Of a DNA stretch of 64,000 nucleotides, positions 19,891 to 29,976 are shown one piece after another. Made by a program: the position numbers and the translations under genes. This stretch comes from Chitinophagaceae bacterium (GTDB lineage: Bacteria > Bacteroidota > Bacteroidia > Chitinophagales > REEL01): the NCBI GenBank assembly GCA_007695095.1, contig REEL01000111.1, forward strand, positions 1-64,000, in the 5' to 3' direction. Numbering within the stretch: the first letter of the stretch is position 1; every line of letters begins with the position of its first letter. The notes under the pieces are model-generated. The model had not been told where the DNA came from, did not search any database, and saw nothing but the letters and a program-made list of their open reading frames with translations.

Positions 19891-22800
19891 TTATTCAACA
19901 ATAATCTTATTGGTTACAAAACGACCTGTTTCTAAATCTGTCAGTCGAATAAATAGTAAACCTTTTTGAGCATTTTCAAGATTTATCTCTAAAAACTGGC
20001 CATAAGTAACCGTCTCATAATAAAGACTTCCTTTCACATTATAAATTTGAACTTGCCAGTTTGTGTTAATACCTGTTTCTATAACAAACTGTCCGCTATT
20101 CGGATTTGGATAAACATTAATCTTCGATGTTAAGTCCGCTTCCTCAATATTGGTAATTACAAAACTTCCTGTAGACACATCATCTGTCAGATATAGTTTA
20201 TCCGGAGCACAATCAAACTCATAAATAGCATAGTAGTAGGTTGTGTTGGGTTGCATACCGGTTAGGTTTACAGATAATCCTGAACCTGAATAAACAACAA
20301 ATCCATTACCCAGTTCTGTACCTGCTGTGCCGTAAGCCTGATTAAAAGTATAAGCAGTGCCGTCAGTTGGAGGCGTATCAGGACTTGCACTTTCACTAAT
20401 AACTAACATTCTGCCTGTGCCGTCTCCATTTGTCCAGTTTAAAATAGCATCTGTTGAACTCAACGGATCGACAATCACATTAGAAGCATTAATTTCAGGT
20501 CTGGTACATGGAGGCAATACCTCTAAAACAATGGAACCGTCCAGCATAGGCGTTTGATCGTCTTCTGCAACTAAAAGAAAGCTTTCTGCCTCATCATAAA
20601 TGAGGGCAGTAAAATCGTAAACACCGTTTGTCATAGCAAATGGACCTAAGCCATTCGTACTGCTGAGAGTTCCGTTTCCGTTACCCTGAACTAAAGTAAC
20701 ACTTCTTGGAACATTTGAAATATTTCCAAACTCATCCGTAGCTCTGACAGTTATATTAAAAGGTTGACCTACTATGATTTGAGAAGGAACATTTGCAAAA
20801 ACTAACTCAGTAGCCTCTACAACTATCAGGTTTTCCATAGGGTCGGTAAAGATTGTACTTAGCTGAGCAATCCCTGAGCTTTCACAGTCATTAGCTGTTA
20901 CTATGTCTTCGGGTAATAAAGCCAGCTGCACTCTTTCACCATCGGGAGCTGTTCCGGCTAAGAAACTGATACGTAAAGTAAAGTTTGCTGAATCATTATC
21001 CTGAGCTATCATATCCGGTACTGATGTGAAGATGATCTCGTTACTTTCAATAACACCATTTCCTATTTTAGCTGTACCATTAAACAAAGCAACCGCTTGA
21101 AAAACCTGCGTAAAGTCACTGATAGTATTTGCCGGGCCGGGGATAAATTTCAGGTCCGTAATAATTGTTGGCAAATCATCCGGATCGGAAAGGTTTGCTC
21201 CGCCATCTCTAATTGTAAATTCCAGAATCTGAACACCATCTGTAATGTTATTTATAGGCCCTGTATTTGCCGGGTTAATAGTAGGACTGCCTGAGTTTGG
21301 TACAATTACCAAATCACTTTCAGGAGCATAAAAGTTTTCAGAATCTACTTCAATATTTCCAAGACCAATTCTTGGGCGGGTACCACCACCAGAGCCATCT
21401 GTATAATATAGCCATCTAAGGTGAACAACTTCTTCATTGTCAGCATCTGCCGGAATAATTACGTTTTCAAAACGAATGCTATCACCATTTGAAAGGCCAT
21501 CAGAAGAAAATTCAAGCGCACCCGGTATATCTTCAAATAGACCCTCATCTCCAACACGATACTGCAAGCGAATATTATAAATCCGGCTTCCTCCTGTTTG
21601 GGTTATTAAAGTTCCGGTCCAGCTCACGTTTAGATTTGCTCTGTTAGAAGCGTCTAAAGCAAGTAATGCACCACCCATAAAGATATTATTTACCGTAGCG
21701 CCACTTTGGCAATCATCAAACTGAGGACTGCCGGTATTGATAAAGCTAATACCATTGGAGCCTTCTCCATTTATTCGTGGCCTTGCAGATAAATTATATG
21801 CACAATTATAAGTACCGGCTAAATCATTGTATATCAAGCCGGGATCTTGCTGATTTGCATATTGAAAAGTCATACTTTCGGGATAAGTGCCTGCCGGTTC
21901 ACTTGCATCCCACTCAGTGAAACTATAAGCTCCTTCACATAGCTGAAAAGGTGTTGGTAAGTCAAGGTCAGGAAGCGTTTCACCAATTAAAATAATACTT
22001 GAAAAATTAATGTTTCCGGAGTTTATCAATAAAGAATCAAAATCAGTCGCAATCAGGTCTGCCAGATAGCGAACATAAATAGTTGTAGTATCAACTTCTC
22101 CGTTTGTTTGAGTTAAATTTAATGAAGTGCTGTATCCAAAAGCCTCTGTAAGAGAAATCTCAAACTTGGCAGGAGCATTCAAACTAAGGTTTTGAGTCAG
22201 GTTTTCAGCAGCGATTTCGAATGACTGTGCAGCAGGAGTAACTCCAACTATAGTTTCAAAACTGATGGTATCCATACTTGTCCATACTGTTGGAAGAGGA
22301 ACACTTGATTCAGAATAGGCTAAAATAAATTCCCCGGTTTGAGTAAAATTCACTGAAGAAGTGATGTTTCCACTGCCTGCAGCCGAGCCAAAACCACCTA
22401 AGTCAATCCAATCAGCGCCATCTTCCTGTGCGATACGTAAAATACCCGGATCAGAAACATTATCATCTGTTCCGTAACTTAACTGAATTTCTCCATTTAC
22501 TATTGATGGAGCACCTGAAGAAACTTCTAAAATGTAATGTCTTACAGAAGAAACAGAATCTAAAGTAGAAGGGAGAAATTTCAGCGGAGCCGAACCTTCT
22601 ATTTGCTCAAAAGTATATTTTGCAGCATTTGCAGCAGATTGAGTTATGCTGATAGAAGCCGGTCTGTAGTTTCCGGCTTTTCCGGTAGGGAAAGACAGTG
22701 TTACAGCTGTATCTGTATCTATAACTGCTGATGCAGGTCCATTGATAAATGAATTTATGCTGCCACCACTTAAAGCATAGCCGGGGCCAAAAATTAATTG

Positions 22801-24615
22801 AGCATTTTCGCTGGTATTTACATTTCCGGAGACCAAGTCCAGTCCTCCTTTTAAATACATATTGGTTCCGGCAACTAAGTTTCCGCTTGCTTTATCTACG
22901 ATTATATTATAAAGGGTATCAGCATCTGTGACCATCGAGTTAAAATTTTGATTTCCCGTTCCATTAAAGATAAGCGTGCTTTGGCCTTCATCTATTTTGT
23001 CAACCGTTTCGCCGTAAAAGTAATTACCTCCAATGTGAATATTATTATCGAAAAATCTTGCATTACCGGTAAATGCTCCCGATATGGTTAAGTTTGATTT
23101 TATAAAAATGTCATTGTTACCGCTATTGGGCCTGAAGTTTATATTATCTGCCTGAGTGCTGATATTCAAAATGTTCAGATGCGCTGCGATAGGCTCATTG
23201 TTGTTATTCCCCTGAATATTATGTGAGTTGTTATCATCAAAGCGGCTTAAAACTACAGCACCGGTAAGCGTATATCCGGATGAACTTCCGCCCATGGAAA
23301 GATTATTTCCTACTATAATCAGACTACCTCCGTCAACGAAAGATGCATTAGATCCATAATTAGTCGATAAACTATTTTCAATATAAAACTCATTAGCATT
23401 GATCATAAAAGAGCCTGAAGTTTTAGTGCTTTGAAAATTATACATCAAAAAGTCATTGTCTGATGCAAAAACCTGCATTCCATTTCCTGAGGTAGTTATG
23501 TCTAAATTTTCACTGCAAATAAGACTCATATTGCTGTTAGAGTCAATAAAAAAGCTACCTCCTATGGTAAGTTCAATACGACCACTGGCCGGTTCGGCTC
23601 CAAATGTATTCTCGTTGGTCAATAAAAGGTTTTCAGAAACCTGAAAATCACTCGTTGCAAATTTATAAGCTCCCGAAAGGACTAAGTTTGCATAAGCTGC
23701 TGCTTGAATTTCAGTAGAGTCAGTTTGGTTATAAGAAACTGTGCTTCCACCGGAAAGCTGTCCTAATTGGGGGATAAGTTCATTTTCTAAAATAAGAGTA
23801 GCTTCGTTTTGTACATCTATCAATGCATTTAATTCAAAATTATTGGGAACAATAAGTACAGTTGAGTTTGTACCGTCTCCTAAAATTGCTTTTGCATTTG
23901 AACCTGTAACTGTCCAGTCTGCGCTTAGCTGAAAGGTATCTCTGTTTACTATGTTAAATCGCTGATCGTTATCACTGAAGTTAAGCGGGCTGTTTCCGCT
24001 GCCGTCGGCATTTTCTCCCCAGGTAGTTACATCATTCAGGTCACCGGTGGTTTTGGAATAGAAATTAGTAAAAGAAGTGGCATCAATTCCGGTCAATAAA
24101 ACATCGTCAATTCGATAAGTACCCGGAGCATCAACGGTCCAGCGTAACTGTAAGTTGCTTAGATTTTCTGCTGACTGTGGTAGGTCTATAGAAACTCCGT
24201 TGTTTACCAAATCCCAGCTTCCATCATTGTCCACGTCATTAAAGGATACGCTGTTCCAGTTAATTCCATCTGCCGACCACTCTAAAGTTATTGGTGGTTT
24301 TGTGGCAGTCCTTCGGCCACCCCAAATTATACTTAAATTTTCAAAACCAACCGTTGAAAGGTTGTTGTTATAGACAAGGCTTCCAACCTGATTATTGGCA
24401 GAGCGGGCTTGAGCACCACCGGATGCACCCGGATAACCGCTTGAAGAACCGGTAGTTGCAACGCTCCAAACAGTTGCAGTATCACCGCCCCAACCGTCAG
24501 GAAAGGCAGCTACAGAACCGAAATCTTCATAAAACAGAGTGTCTTGAGCCTTACTTTCTAATAAAAAGCCGCTAAAAAGAAAGCTCAGTAAAATGACAAA
24601 AGTTAATTTTTTCAT
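19891..24615 (-). CDS. large T9SS-exported multidomain surface protein
   Basis: A 1574-residue protein: signal peptide MKKLTFVILLSFLFSGFLLESKAQ, then an N-terminal beta-sandwich (FYEDFGSVAAFPDGW, typical of cleaved-adhesin or jelly-roll modules). A long beta-helix-like region of short Asn/Gly-rich repeats (about residues 180-720) follows, then a beta-sandwich around FEIAAENLTQNL (about 785-860). Next come a second sandwich module, a fibronectin type III-like unit (about 1360-1480) and a type A sorting domain, INVYPNPNSGQFVIETG. This marks it as cargo of the type IX system, probably anchored on the cell surface. No catalytic motif was recognised; an adhesin or matrix role is inferred. A promoter box with -33 TTG lies about 100 bases upstream. 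Confidence 0.8.
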   Translation of the reverse strand: MKKLTFVILLSFLFSGFLLESKAQDTLFYEDFGSVAAFPDGWGGDTATVWSVATTGSSSGYPGASGGAQARSANNQVGSLVYNNNLSTVGFENLSIIWGGRRTATKPPITLEWSADGINWNSVSFNDVDNDGSWDLVNNGVSIDLPQSAENLSNLQLRWTVDAPGTYRIDDVLLTGIDATSFTNFYSKTTGDLNDVTTWGENADGSGNSPLNFSDNDQRFNIVNRDTFQLSADWTVTGSNAKAILGDGTNSTVLIVPNNFELNALIDVQNEATLILENELIPQLGQLSGGSTVSYNQTDSTEIQAAAYANLVLSGAYKFATSDFQVSENLLLTNENTFGAEPASGRIELTIGGSFFIDSNSNMSLICSENLDITTSGNGMQVFASDNDFLMYNFQSTKTSGSFMINANEFYIENSLSTNYGSNASFVDGGSLIIVGNNLSMGGSSSGYTLTGAVVLSRFDDNNSHNIQGNNNNEPIAAHLNILNISTQADNINFRPNSGNNDIFIKSNLTISGAFTGNARFFDNNIHIGGNYFYGETVDKIDEGQSTLIFNGTGNQNFNSMVTDADTLYNIIVDKASGNLVAGTNMYLKGGLDLVSGNVNTSENAQLIFGPGYALSGGSINSFINGPASAVIDTDTAVTLSFPTGKAGNYRPASISITQSAANAAKYTFEQIEGSAPLKFLPSTLDSVSSVRHYILEVSSGAPSIVNGEIQLSYGTDDNVSDPGILRIAQEDGADWIDLGGFGSAAGSGNITSSVNFTQTGEFILAYSESSVPLPTVWTSMDTISFETIVGVTPAAQSFEIAAENLTQNLSLNAPAKFEISLTEAFGYSTSLNLTQTNGEVDTTTIYVRYLADLIATDFDSLLINSGNINFSSIILIGETLPDLDLPTPFQLCEGAYSFTEWDASEPAGTYPESMTFQYANQQDPGLIYNDLAGTYNCAYNLSARPRINGEGSNGISFINTGSPQFDDCQSGATVNNIFMGGALLALDASNRANLNVSWTGTLITQTGGSRIYNIRLQYRVGDEGLFEDIPGALEFSSDGLSNGDSIRFENVIIPADADNEEVVHLRWLYYTDGSGGGTRPRIGLGNIEVDSENFYAPESDLVIVPNSGSPTINPANTGPINNITDGVQILEFTIRDGGANLSDPDDLPTIITDLKFIPGPANTISDFTQVFQAVALFNGTAKIGNGVIESNEIIFTSVPDMIAQDNDSANFTLRISFLAGTAPDGERVQLALLPEDIVTANDCESSGIAQLSTIFTDPMENLIVVEATELVFANVPSQIIVGQPFNITVRATDEFGNISNVPRSVTLVQGNGNGTLSSTNGLGPFAMTNGVYDFTALIYDEAESFLLVAEDDQTPMLDGSIVLEVLPPCTRPEINASNVIVDPLSSTDAILNWTNGDGTGRMLVISESASPDTPPTDGTAYTFNQAYGTAGTELGNGFVVYSGSGLSVNLTGMQPNTTYYYAIYEFDCAPDKLYLTDDVSTGSFVITNIEEADLTSKINVYPNPNSGQFVIETGINTNWQVQIYNVKGSLYYETVTYGQFLEINLENAQKGLLFIRLTDLETGRFVTNKIIVE

Positions 24616-24712
24616 AGGAAATGTTTTGGGTGTATTAGTTTTCAGGATTTATAAATACTGATTTTAAAGAGATAAAATAAGCTTGTTGTTAATATCAATT
24701 TTAAAATATATG

Positions 24713-24742
24713 CAAAAATAATCAAAGACTTCGATAAAACAA
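24713..24742 (-). promoter_or_regulatory. putative promoter of the 1574-residue T9SS gene
   Basis: On the minus strand TTG (24740-24742) is followed by 19 bases and TATTTTTG (24713-24720), a good -33/-7 pair of the Bacteroidota type. The leader would be about 90 bases. Confidence 0.55.
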
Positions 24743-25897
24743 TTAATAGAGGTTGAAAACCCAACCAATTCTTATTTGGTCCTCTGACCAGGGCAGTCCG
24801 GTTTGCTCTTCTTCCAGTCTGTGCCAGTATTGAAGGCGAATCAGGTTGTCGTCTCCATTAATTAAAAAGTTATATGCAAAGGAAATAGTTTTTCGTGTAT
24901 TTCCCACAATAAGGTCATGTGGATTTAACTCATCATATCTTACAGCAAAAACTGATTTAATAGGTTTTATGAAATATGAAGCCTGAGCCATATAGCCACC
25001 GGCTCTAAAAAAATCAGTTTCAGCATTGTATAATAGTGTTGGCTGATTGGGATAGGCCATAATTTGAAGCCATTCTAATTGAACATTCAAACCCATGTAC
25101 TGAAAGGAAGCATCTGCACCATAAGTATATTTTTCACCATCTACATTTAATAATTGATATCGGCTTCCGGCGGTAACATTTTTATCTGTATATCTGCCGT
25201 TTAAACCAACAGAAAACATAGGTAAGGGGCTCACATTTAAATCCATTTCTCTGTATCTGAAACGGGTAGGGTAAGAAAGGTCCGTCCTGAAAACATACTC
25301 CAGTTTCCCGCTCGGATCATTATCTCCTGCCAAACCGGTTTCTCCAAGTCCGGTATAAGCCCCTGCATAAACTCTTAGACGTTGTCTCCACATCGACCTG
25401 CTCAGCGTTACACCCAAATCTCTGCGGTAATAAACATCTCCCCGGTTCATTTCTGCACGTTGAAAGAAAGGCATTCTTCGAAAGGGAACCATTGAATTTC
25501 TGGAAAAAGGCACTTTCTGATAACCGACCTTTATATCGACAGGCAAACCGGTATATGAAACCCAGGCATCCATTAAAAAAGGATTTTCCCCATCATATTC
25601 ACTTAAGGCTAAGCCTGAAAAGTCAGCCTGCAACTCATAAGAAAAATCATGATAGTGTCTTCCGTCTATTTTAAGCTGAGCATCTTTCAGTCGGAATCTG
25701 TTCTTTCGAAAATTTGTTTCATCATCCGCATAAAAACGATAATTGTAGTAATTTGTAAAAGCCGCTCCTATTTCGATGACATGATCTTCTTTTGTAATAG
25801 TAAATTGCGCCTTTAAGGTTTGAGAAAACCCAATTACAAAGCCCAAAACAAGAAAGCAAGCAAGGCTGTTTCGATGAAAAAACCGTGTATAGAACAT
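24743..25897 (-). CDS. OprO/OprP-type porin
   Basis: A 384-residue outer-membrane protein with a signal peptide ending near LKAQ. Repeated amphipathic strands follow, with periodic aromatic residues and tight turns (YELQADFSGLALSEYDGENP, PVDIKVGYQKVPFSRNSMVP, GVTLSRSMWRQRLRVYAG). The KVGYQKVPFSRN segment is characteristic of the phosphate-selective porin O/P family. The C terminus, RIGWVFNLY, ends in the expected aromatic residue. The gene directly abuts the SdiA-regulated gene (25898), so the two share a transcript. Substrate specificity, phosphate or other anions, is inferred from the family only. Confidence 0.8.
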   Translation of the reverse strand: MFYTRFFHRNSLACFLVLGFVIGFSQTLKAQFTITKEDHVIEIGAAFTNYYNYRFYADDETNFRKNRFRLKDAQLKIDGRHYHDFSYELQADFSGLALSEYDGENPFLMDAWVSYTGLPVDIKVGYQKVPFSRNSMVPFRRMPFFQRAEMNRGDVYYRRDLGVTLSRSMWRQRLRVYAGAYTGLGETGLAGDNDPSGKLEYVFRTDLSYPTRFRYREMDLNVSPLPMFSVGLNGRYTDKNVTAGSRYQLLNVDGEKYTYGADASFQYMGLNVQLEWLQIMAYPNQPTLLYNAETDFFRAGGYMAQASYFIKPIKSVFAVRYDELNPHDLIVGNTRKTISFAYNFLINGDDNLIRLQYWHRLEEEQTGLPWSEDQIRIGWVFNLY

Positions 25898-26689
25898 TTA
25901 TGGAGTGTTTACCGGTGATTTAAAAATATACAATCTTTCCATATCATCACTAATTACATAGAGCTTATTATCCGGGCCAAAGACAAGTCCCTCCGGATTG
26001 ATTATTCTCAATGGAATTATGAGTTCCGGCATATATGTCAAAGGGTTAACTTTTATGATTTTTCTGTCCTCATCACTCAACAACCAAAGGCTGTCATCAT
26101 ACCAGGTAGCATCAGAAATATCTCTTGCCAACTGAATGATTACCTTGTTTGTAACCTGAAAGTCATGGTTTAATTCAAAAATGACAATGGGGTCTTTCTC
26201 GGTAATTAATATCCACTTAGATTTTGCATGATTATAAGTAAAAGACTCAAAGCCTTTATTTCTACCACCGGAATAAGGAACGTAAACCGTTCTTTGCAAA
26301 CTGAGATTCTCATGGTCGAAAAACCGGATTCTTCGATTGCTTTCTTCCACCACATAAACAAAATTACTGTCTACATAAACAGCTTCAAAATCTATACCCG
26401 TAAAGGAAGATTTGCGAATTATATCACCTCTGAGGTTTGTTTCATATAGATAGCCGTCATCGCTTACTATAAAAAACCCATCATTTGTTAGGTTCATTGT
26501 TATTCCTGAGGGCTCCGGAATAGATAAAAGGATAAATTCTAAATGTTTGGGCGTTGGCAAACGCTCTGTTTTTCTCATGTCACGCCTGTCCTGACTCCAC
26601 AAGTCAAGGGGCAAATGAAGTGAAAAAAGGAATAAGAACAGAAATAAAGCCTTGAATTGAAACACTTGGGTGTTAAGGAGTTTATTCAT
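25898..26689 (-). CDS. SdiA-regulated (phytase-related) beta-propeller protein
   Basis: A 263-residue secreted protein with an N-terminal hydrophobic segment and a six-bladed propeller of the SdiA-regulated/YjiK family. Acidic blade motifs are visible (GIDFEAVYVDS, KGFESFTYN, DISDATWYDDS, NPEGLVFGPDNKLYVISDD). The family is structurally related to phytase-like propellers, but calcium or phosphoester binding here is not demonstrated. It overlaps the upstream lamin-tail gene by eight bases and abuts the porin gene downstream, making a tight three-gene operon. Confidence 0.75.
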   Translation of the reverse strand: MNKLLNTQVFQFKALFLFLFLFSLHLPLDLWSQDRRDMRKTERLPTPKHLEFILLSIPEPSGITMNLTNDGFFIVSDDGYLYETNLRGDIIRKSSFTGIDFEAVYVDSNFVYVVEESNRRIRFFDHENLSLQRTVYVPYSGGRNKGFESFTYNHAKSKWILITEKDPIVIFELNHDFQVTNKVIIQLARDISDATWYDDSLWLLSDEDRKIIKVNPLTYMPELIIPLRIINPEGLVFGPDNKLYVISDDMERLYIFKSPVNTP

Positions 26690-27251
26690 TTGGTTTGCCC
26701 GGTGTAGGATTTATCAAAAAGAACCAGTTAGGACCGCCATCAGGAATTCTGCCATAGCTGACACCGGATTGCTGCGGACCAAAAGTCAGCGTATCTATTG
26801 CAATAAAAGTATTTTCATCTTTTTTATAAAAAATACCTATTTGCTCACCGTCTCCGGATAGTCTGAAGTTGGTGTGAATATTTGAAGCTACTGTATCATT
26901 ACCGTCAGCAAATAACACTATATACTCTTTTGCTTTTAATGTCATTTCAGGAAGCAGATACATGTCCGGCTCTTCTAAATCATCGGTTATATACCAACGA
27001 CCGGCAGCTAAGGTGACAGTATAGTTTCCGGGATAATACAGTTCTATCCAGTCTTCATCCTGACCAAATTCATTGGTGAGCCTGCTTCCGCGTGCAACAA
27101 ACTCATTGATGAATAAAAACCCCTTGTCAATTTTATCAGACCATACATCTTCGGACATTGGCACCGGTGCATTTACGCCTTCAAAAATTCTGTCTTTTGT
27201 ACATGCATTTAAAGCAAGCAAGATGACGAATAAAATTAAATACCTATGCAT
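26682..27251 (-). CDS. lamin-tail domain lipoprotein
   Basis: A 189-residue lipoprotein: the signal MHRYLILFVILLALNAC ends in a lipobox cysteine (Cys17). The mature part is one lamin-tail domain, with the family features LFINEFVARGS near its start, DWIELYYPG, and ITDDLEEPDMYLLP. Bacterial lamin-tail domains are surface modules, often attached to nucleases or phosphatases; here the domain stands alone. It is the first gene of an operon with the SdiA-regulated propeller and the porin. Confidence 0.82.
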   Translation of the reverse strand: MHRYLILFVILLALNACTKDRIFEGVNAPVPMSEDVWSDKIDKGFLFINEFVARGSRLTNEFGQDEDWIELYYPGNYTVTLAAGRWYITDDLEEPDMYLLPEMTLKAKEYIVLFADGNDTVASNIHTNFRLSGDGEQIGIFYKKDENTFIAIDTLTFGPQQSGVSYGRIPDGGPNWFFLINPTPGKPNE

Positions 27252-27347
27252 GATTTTTTTACAAAAATCGGCAAATATCAGCAGTTGAAAAGCTTCGGAA
27301 AGTTAAGTTAATATTAAATTTTGGACTAATGGAAAAGGAGGTTACGA

Positions 27348-29576
27348 TTACTTTTGGATTAACTCTCTCAAACGCCTTAGTGCCTGTTGGTTTTCAAGAT
27401 TTTCTACAGACTCTAAAATGTCATATTTTTCTTTAGTTGTCAGCCTGAGACTCAGGGCAACTCTTTCTTCTTTTTTACCCGGTATGTAGTTAAAATTTAT
27501 CAGGTCTGTGGGAACGTCTAAAACATCTTTTACAAACTGATACATAAAAGCATTATTATAATCATGTTCTTTACTCAGATTTGAATATAGATTTCCTACC
27601 GGGGTAAACATTCTTGAAAGAAAAGTTGGTCTTCCGAAGCTGCCAAAATCGTCTTCATGTTTAAACGCTCTGATTTGAACAAAAATAACCCCACCTGTAT
27701 GTTCATTAATCCAGTTTTTCATGGCATGCACATATCTGGTAGCTAATTGCAGTCCGAAGTTATCCCGAAAGCCGGCATCCATCACTTCTGTTTGCGGGCT
27801 TGTCGGTAAGCTTACATTTGGCAAAATATAGGGATACGTGCCATTCATTCTTACTGCGGAGATAAATCTTAAATTGCCACCTCCCTGTTCCTCAAATAAG
27901 TTTTTAAAATCGACAGCATCTACCACAAAGTTGTCAATTTGACCGCGGTTTAAAACCGGCCTCATTAAATATCTGACCGGTTGTGGAGAAATCAAAAGCT
28001 TTCTACCATCATTTATTATGGTAGGTGTAATAATCATTTTCGGGATAACTGCCTGAGCTTCATATTCCAGATATTCATCTAATCGCTTATCTAAGTAATA
28101 GCCATTATTTCTTAAAAAAGATTCTTCAAAAACAAATCCGCGGTCTTTATGATAAGTATGACCTCCCCATTCAAATTTTTGCCAGGGATAAAACAAATCG
28201 TTTACAACACTGGTAAAAATTAGCGGAGTTAATAAATCCTCCGCCACATTAAAACTATATGCCGGGTCATGAAAATCATCAATATTACCGAGTGTTTGTT
28301 GTAAATACATTTCCCGTGCTTGTGCAGCTCCAAACATGCCGCCACTGGCACCGGTTATCATAGTTGTATAATTAAACAATTGATTGTCCATCAGGCTGTC
28401 GGCTTTTTGTAAAATCCGGTATGTAAACATGGCAGCACTATTTCCACCTCCGCTGATAGACATTACTATCATTCTTGGTTTTTCTTTGCCTAACTTTTCT
28501 TTCCAGTTGTTTAAAATTTGCTCGTTGTGTCTGATATCTGCCTGCATATTTTCATATTCAGCCATGCCTTTGAGTTTTGCCAGAGAATACTCCGCCGGTG
28601 GAATATTGTAGTCAAGGCCATAAGCGCGATTATCAAAAATAAATAAATCGTATTTACTTACCTGATTTAGTCCAACCAGTAAAAAAATAAATAAAGCTGT
28701 CTTCCAGGAGCCCATCCAAAAAGAGAAAACCCCCGACAAAGACATCAATAAGGCAAAAAGCAGGAATATACTGGCTGCTGCCGGAATTCTAAAGGCCTCA
28801 TAATCAATTAAAACACCCAATGCGGCCAATAAAAAAATACTCACCAACTGTATAACTAAGGCATTGAAATGGTGTTGCTTAAAAACGCGTTTTAGTATAT
28901 TGTCATCATAGTGTTCAACACTTCGGGTGTGTCTGATTTTAAAGGTGCTGGTGATAAAGTAGTCCACCTTCATGATGTTGCTTGTTTGCTGCAGGTCTTC
29001 CCACTTTTGGGCTTTGGTTTTTGTGAGTTTTCTCAGTGGGCTGTCTTTAGGCATTCGAAAGCCAAACAATTGAAAAACATTTTTATTGGTGAAATAGAAA
29101 TAAAGGCTTGACAGCATAAGGCTTGCCACAATGCCCAACAGTAAGCTTAAGATGAAATAAATTGCATTTTCCTCCCCCCGAAATTCATTATTGATTTGAA
29201 AAACAAAAATGTAAAAGGAATAGCTGGCGATAAAAAATACAGGTAAAATAGAATTATTAAGAGAAAACATGGCAAACGGCCTCTTCAATGTAGCCATAAA
29301 GGGAAAACGGTGACTGTTCAGTACATAAGTTGTAATATTCCAGGTTATCAGGAAGCCTCCCAGAGTAAGGCCTACTAAGAAGAAACTAAGGAAATTCACT
29401 TCTCCGACATATTCCGGGTCTAAAAACAGAAATGAAATCCCGTGTGTTTTGCCAAAGCTTCCGGCAATTATAAACCACAACCAAAGCCAGATTAAAAGCA
29501 GAACCAGGTGATGCTTAACATGCAATACCAATAAACGAAAAGGGAAAAAATAAGGCAGACTTTTTAAAAATTGCAT
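27348..29576 (-). CDS. patatin-like phospholipase with N-terminal membrane domain
   Basis: A 742-residue membrane protein. The first 320 residues contain about seven to eight hydrophobic segments. The rest is a patatin-like hydrolase: the oxyanion loop MSISGGGNSAA (about 372-382), the nucleophile in GASGGMFGAA (Ser411, GxSGG form of the lipase box) and the catalytic Asp in DAGFRDN (Asp600). Patatins act as lipid acyl hydrolases with a Ser-Asp dyad, and both residues are present. Most bacterial patatins are soluble or beta-barrel fused, so the multi-helix anchor is unusual. A TATTTTTG element lies about 40 bases upstream. The substrate is probably a membrane lipid, by inference. Confidence 0.82.
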   Translation of the reverse strand: MQFLKSLPYFFPFRLLVLHVKHHLVLLLIWLWLWFIIAGSFGKTHGISFLFLDPEYVGEVNFLSFFLVGLTLGGFLITWNITTYVLNSHRFPFMATLKRPFAMFSLNNSILPVFFIASYSFYIFVFQINNEFRGEENAIYFILSLLLGIVASLMLSSLYFYFTNKNVFQLFGFRMPKDSPLRKLTKTKAQKWEDLQQTSNIMKVDYFITSTFKIRHTRSVEHYDDNILKRVFKQHHFNALVIQLVSIFLLAALGVLIDYEAFRIPAAASIFLLFALLMSLSGVFSFWMGSWKTALFIFLLVGLNQVSKYDLFIFDNRAYGLDYNIPPAEYSLAKLKGMAEYENMQADIRHNEQILNNWKEKLGKEKPRMIVMSISGGGNSAAMFTYRILQKADSLMDNQLFNYTTMITGASGGMFGAAQAREMYLQQTLGNIDDFHDPAYSFNVAEDLLTPLIFTSVVNDLFYPWQKFEWGGHTYHKDRGFVFEESFLRNNGYYLDKRLDEYLEYEAQAVIPKMIITPTIINDGRKLLISPQPVRYLMRPVLNRGQIDNFVVDAVDFKNLFEEQGGGNLRFISAVRMNGTYPYILPNVSLPTSPQTEVMDAGFRDNFGLQLATRYVHAMKNWINEHTGGVIFVQIRAFKHEDDFGSFGRPTFLSRMFTPVGNLYSNLSKEHDYNNAFMYQFVKDVLDVPTDLINFNYIPGKKEERVALSLRLTTKEKYDILESVENLENQQALRRLRELIQK

Positions 29577-29615
29577 ATTATGTCTGTGAAATAAGCATGA
29601 TTGTAATCAGTTTTT

Positions 29616-29623
29616 CAAAAATA
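29616..29623 (-). promoter_or_regulatory. putative patatin gene promoter -7 element
   Basis: TATTTTTG on the minus strand matches TAnnTTTG exactly and would give a leader of about 35 bases. No clear -33 partner is visible. Confidence 0.4.
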
Positions 29624-29976
29624 TAAGCTTTTTTATTAAATCAGTCTATTACGGAGGAAATGTCAGTCATTTTTTATGAAAAAAAGCACTTATCATTAAA
29701 AGCCTCATTAGTAATGTGTCTGATGTTATAAATATTAATTTTTACGTAAAAAGAGACTTTTTGTTTTTTTGGAAGAAGCTACTAAATCTTTTGGGATAAA
29801 AAATGAAAGAATATGAGTGGTAGATGTGGGTTTTAAGGCAGTTTTAAAGAATGTTTGAGGGGATTTCAACGACTAAAACAATGAGAAAAATCCGGTTTTT
29901 AATTAAGCAAAAAAAGCATGCTAAAAAAGGCTTAAATATTTTCGAACAGTTGTGTTTAATTTAAAATCATTTTTTT

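Noticed and set aside
29851-29964. 37-codon basic reading frame upstream of tRNA-Ser
   Set aside because: No ribosome site, no known family, and it runs up to the tRNA promoter; probably chance.
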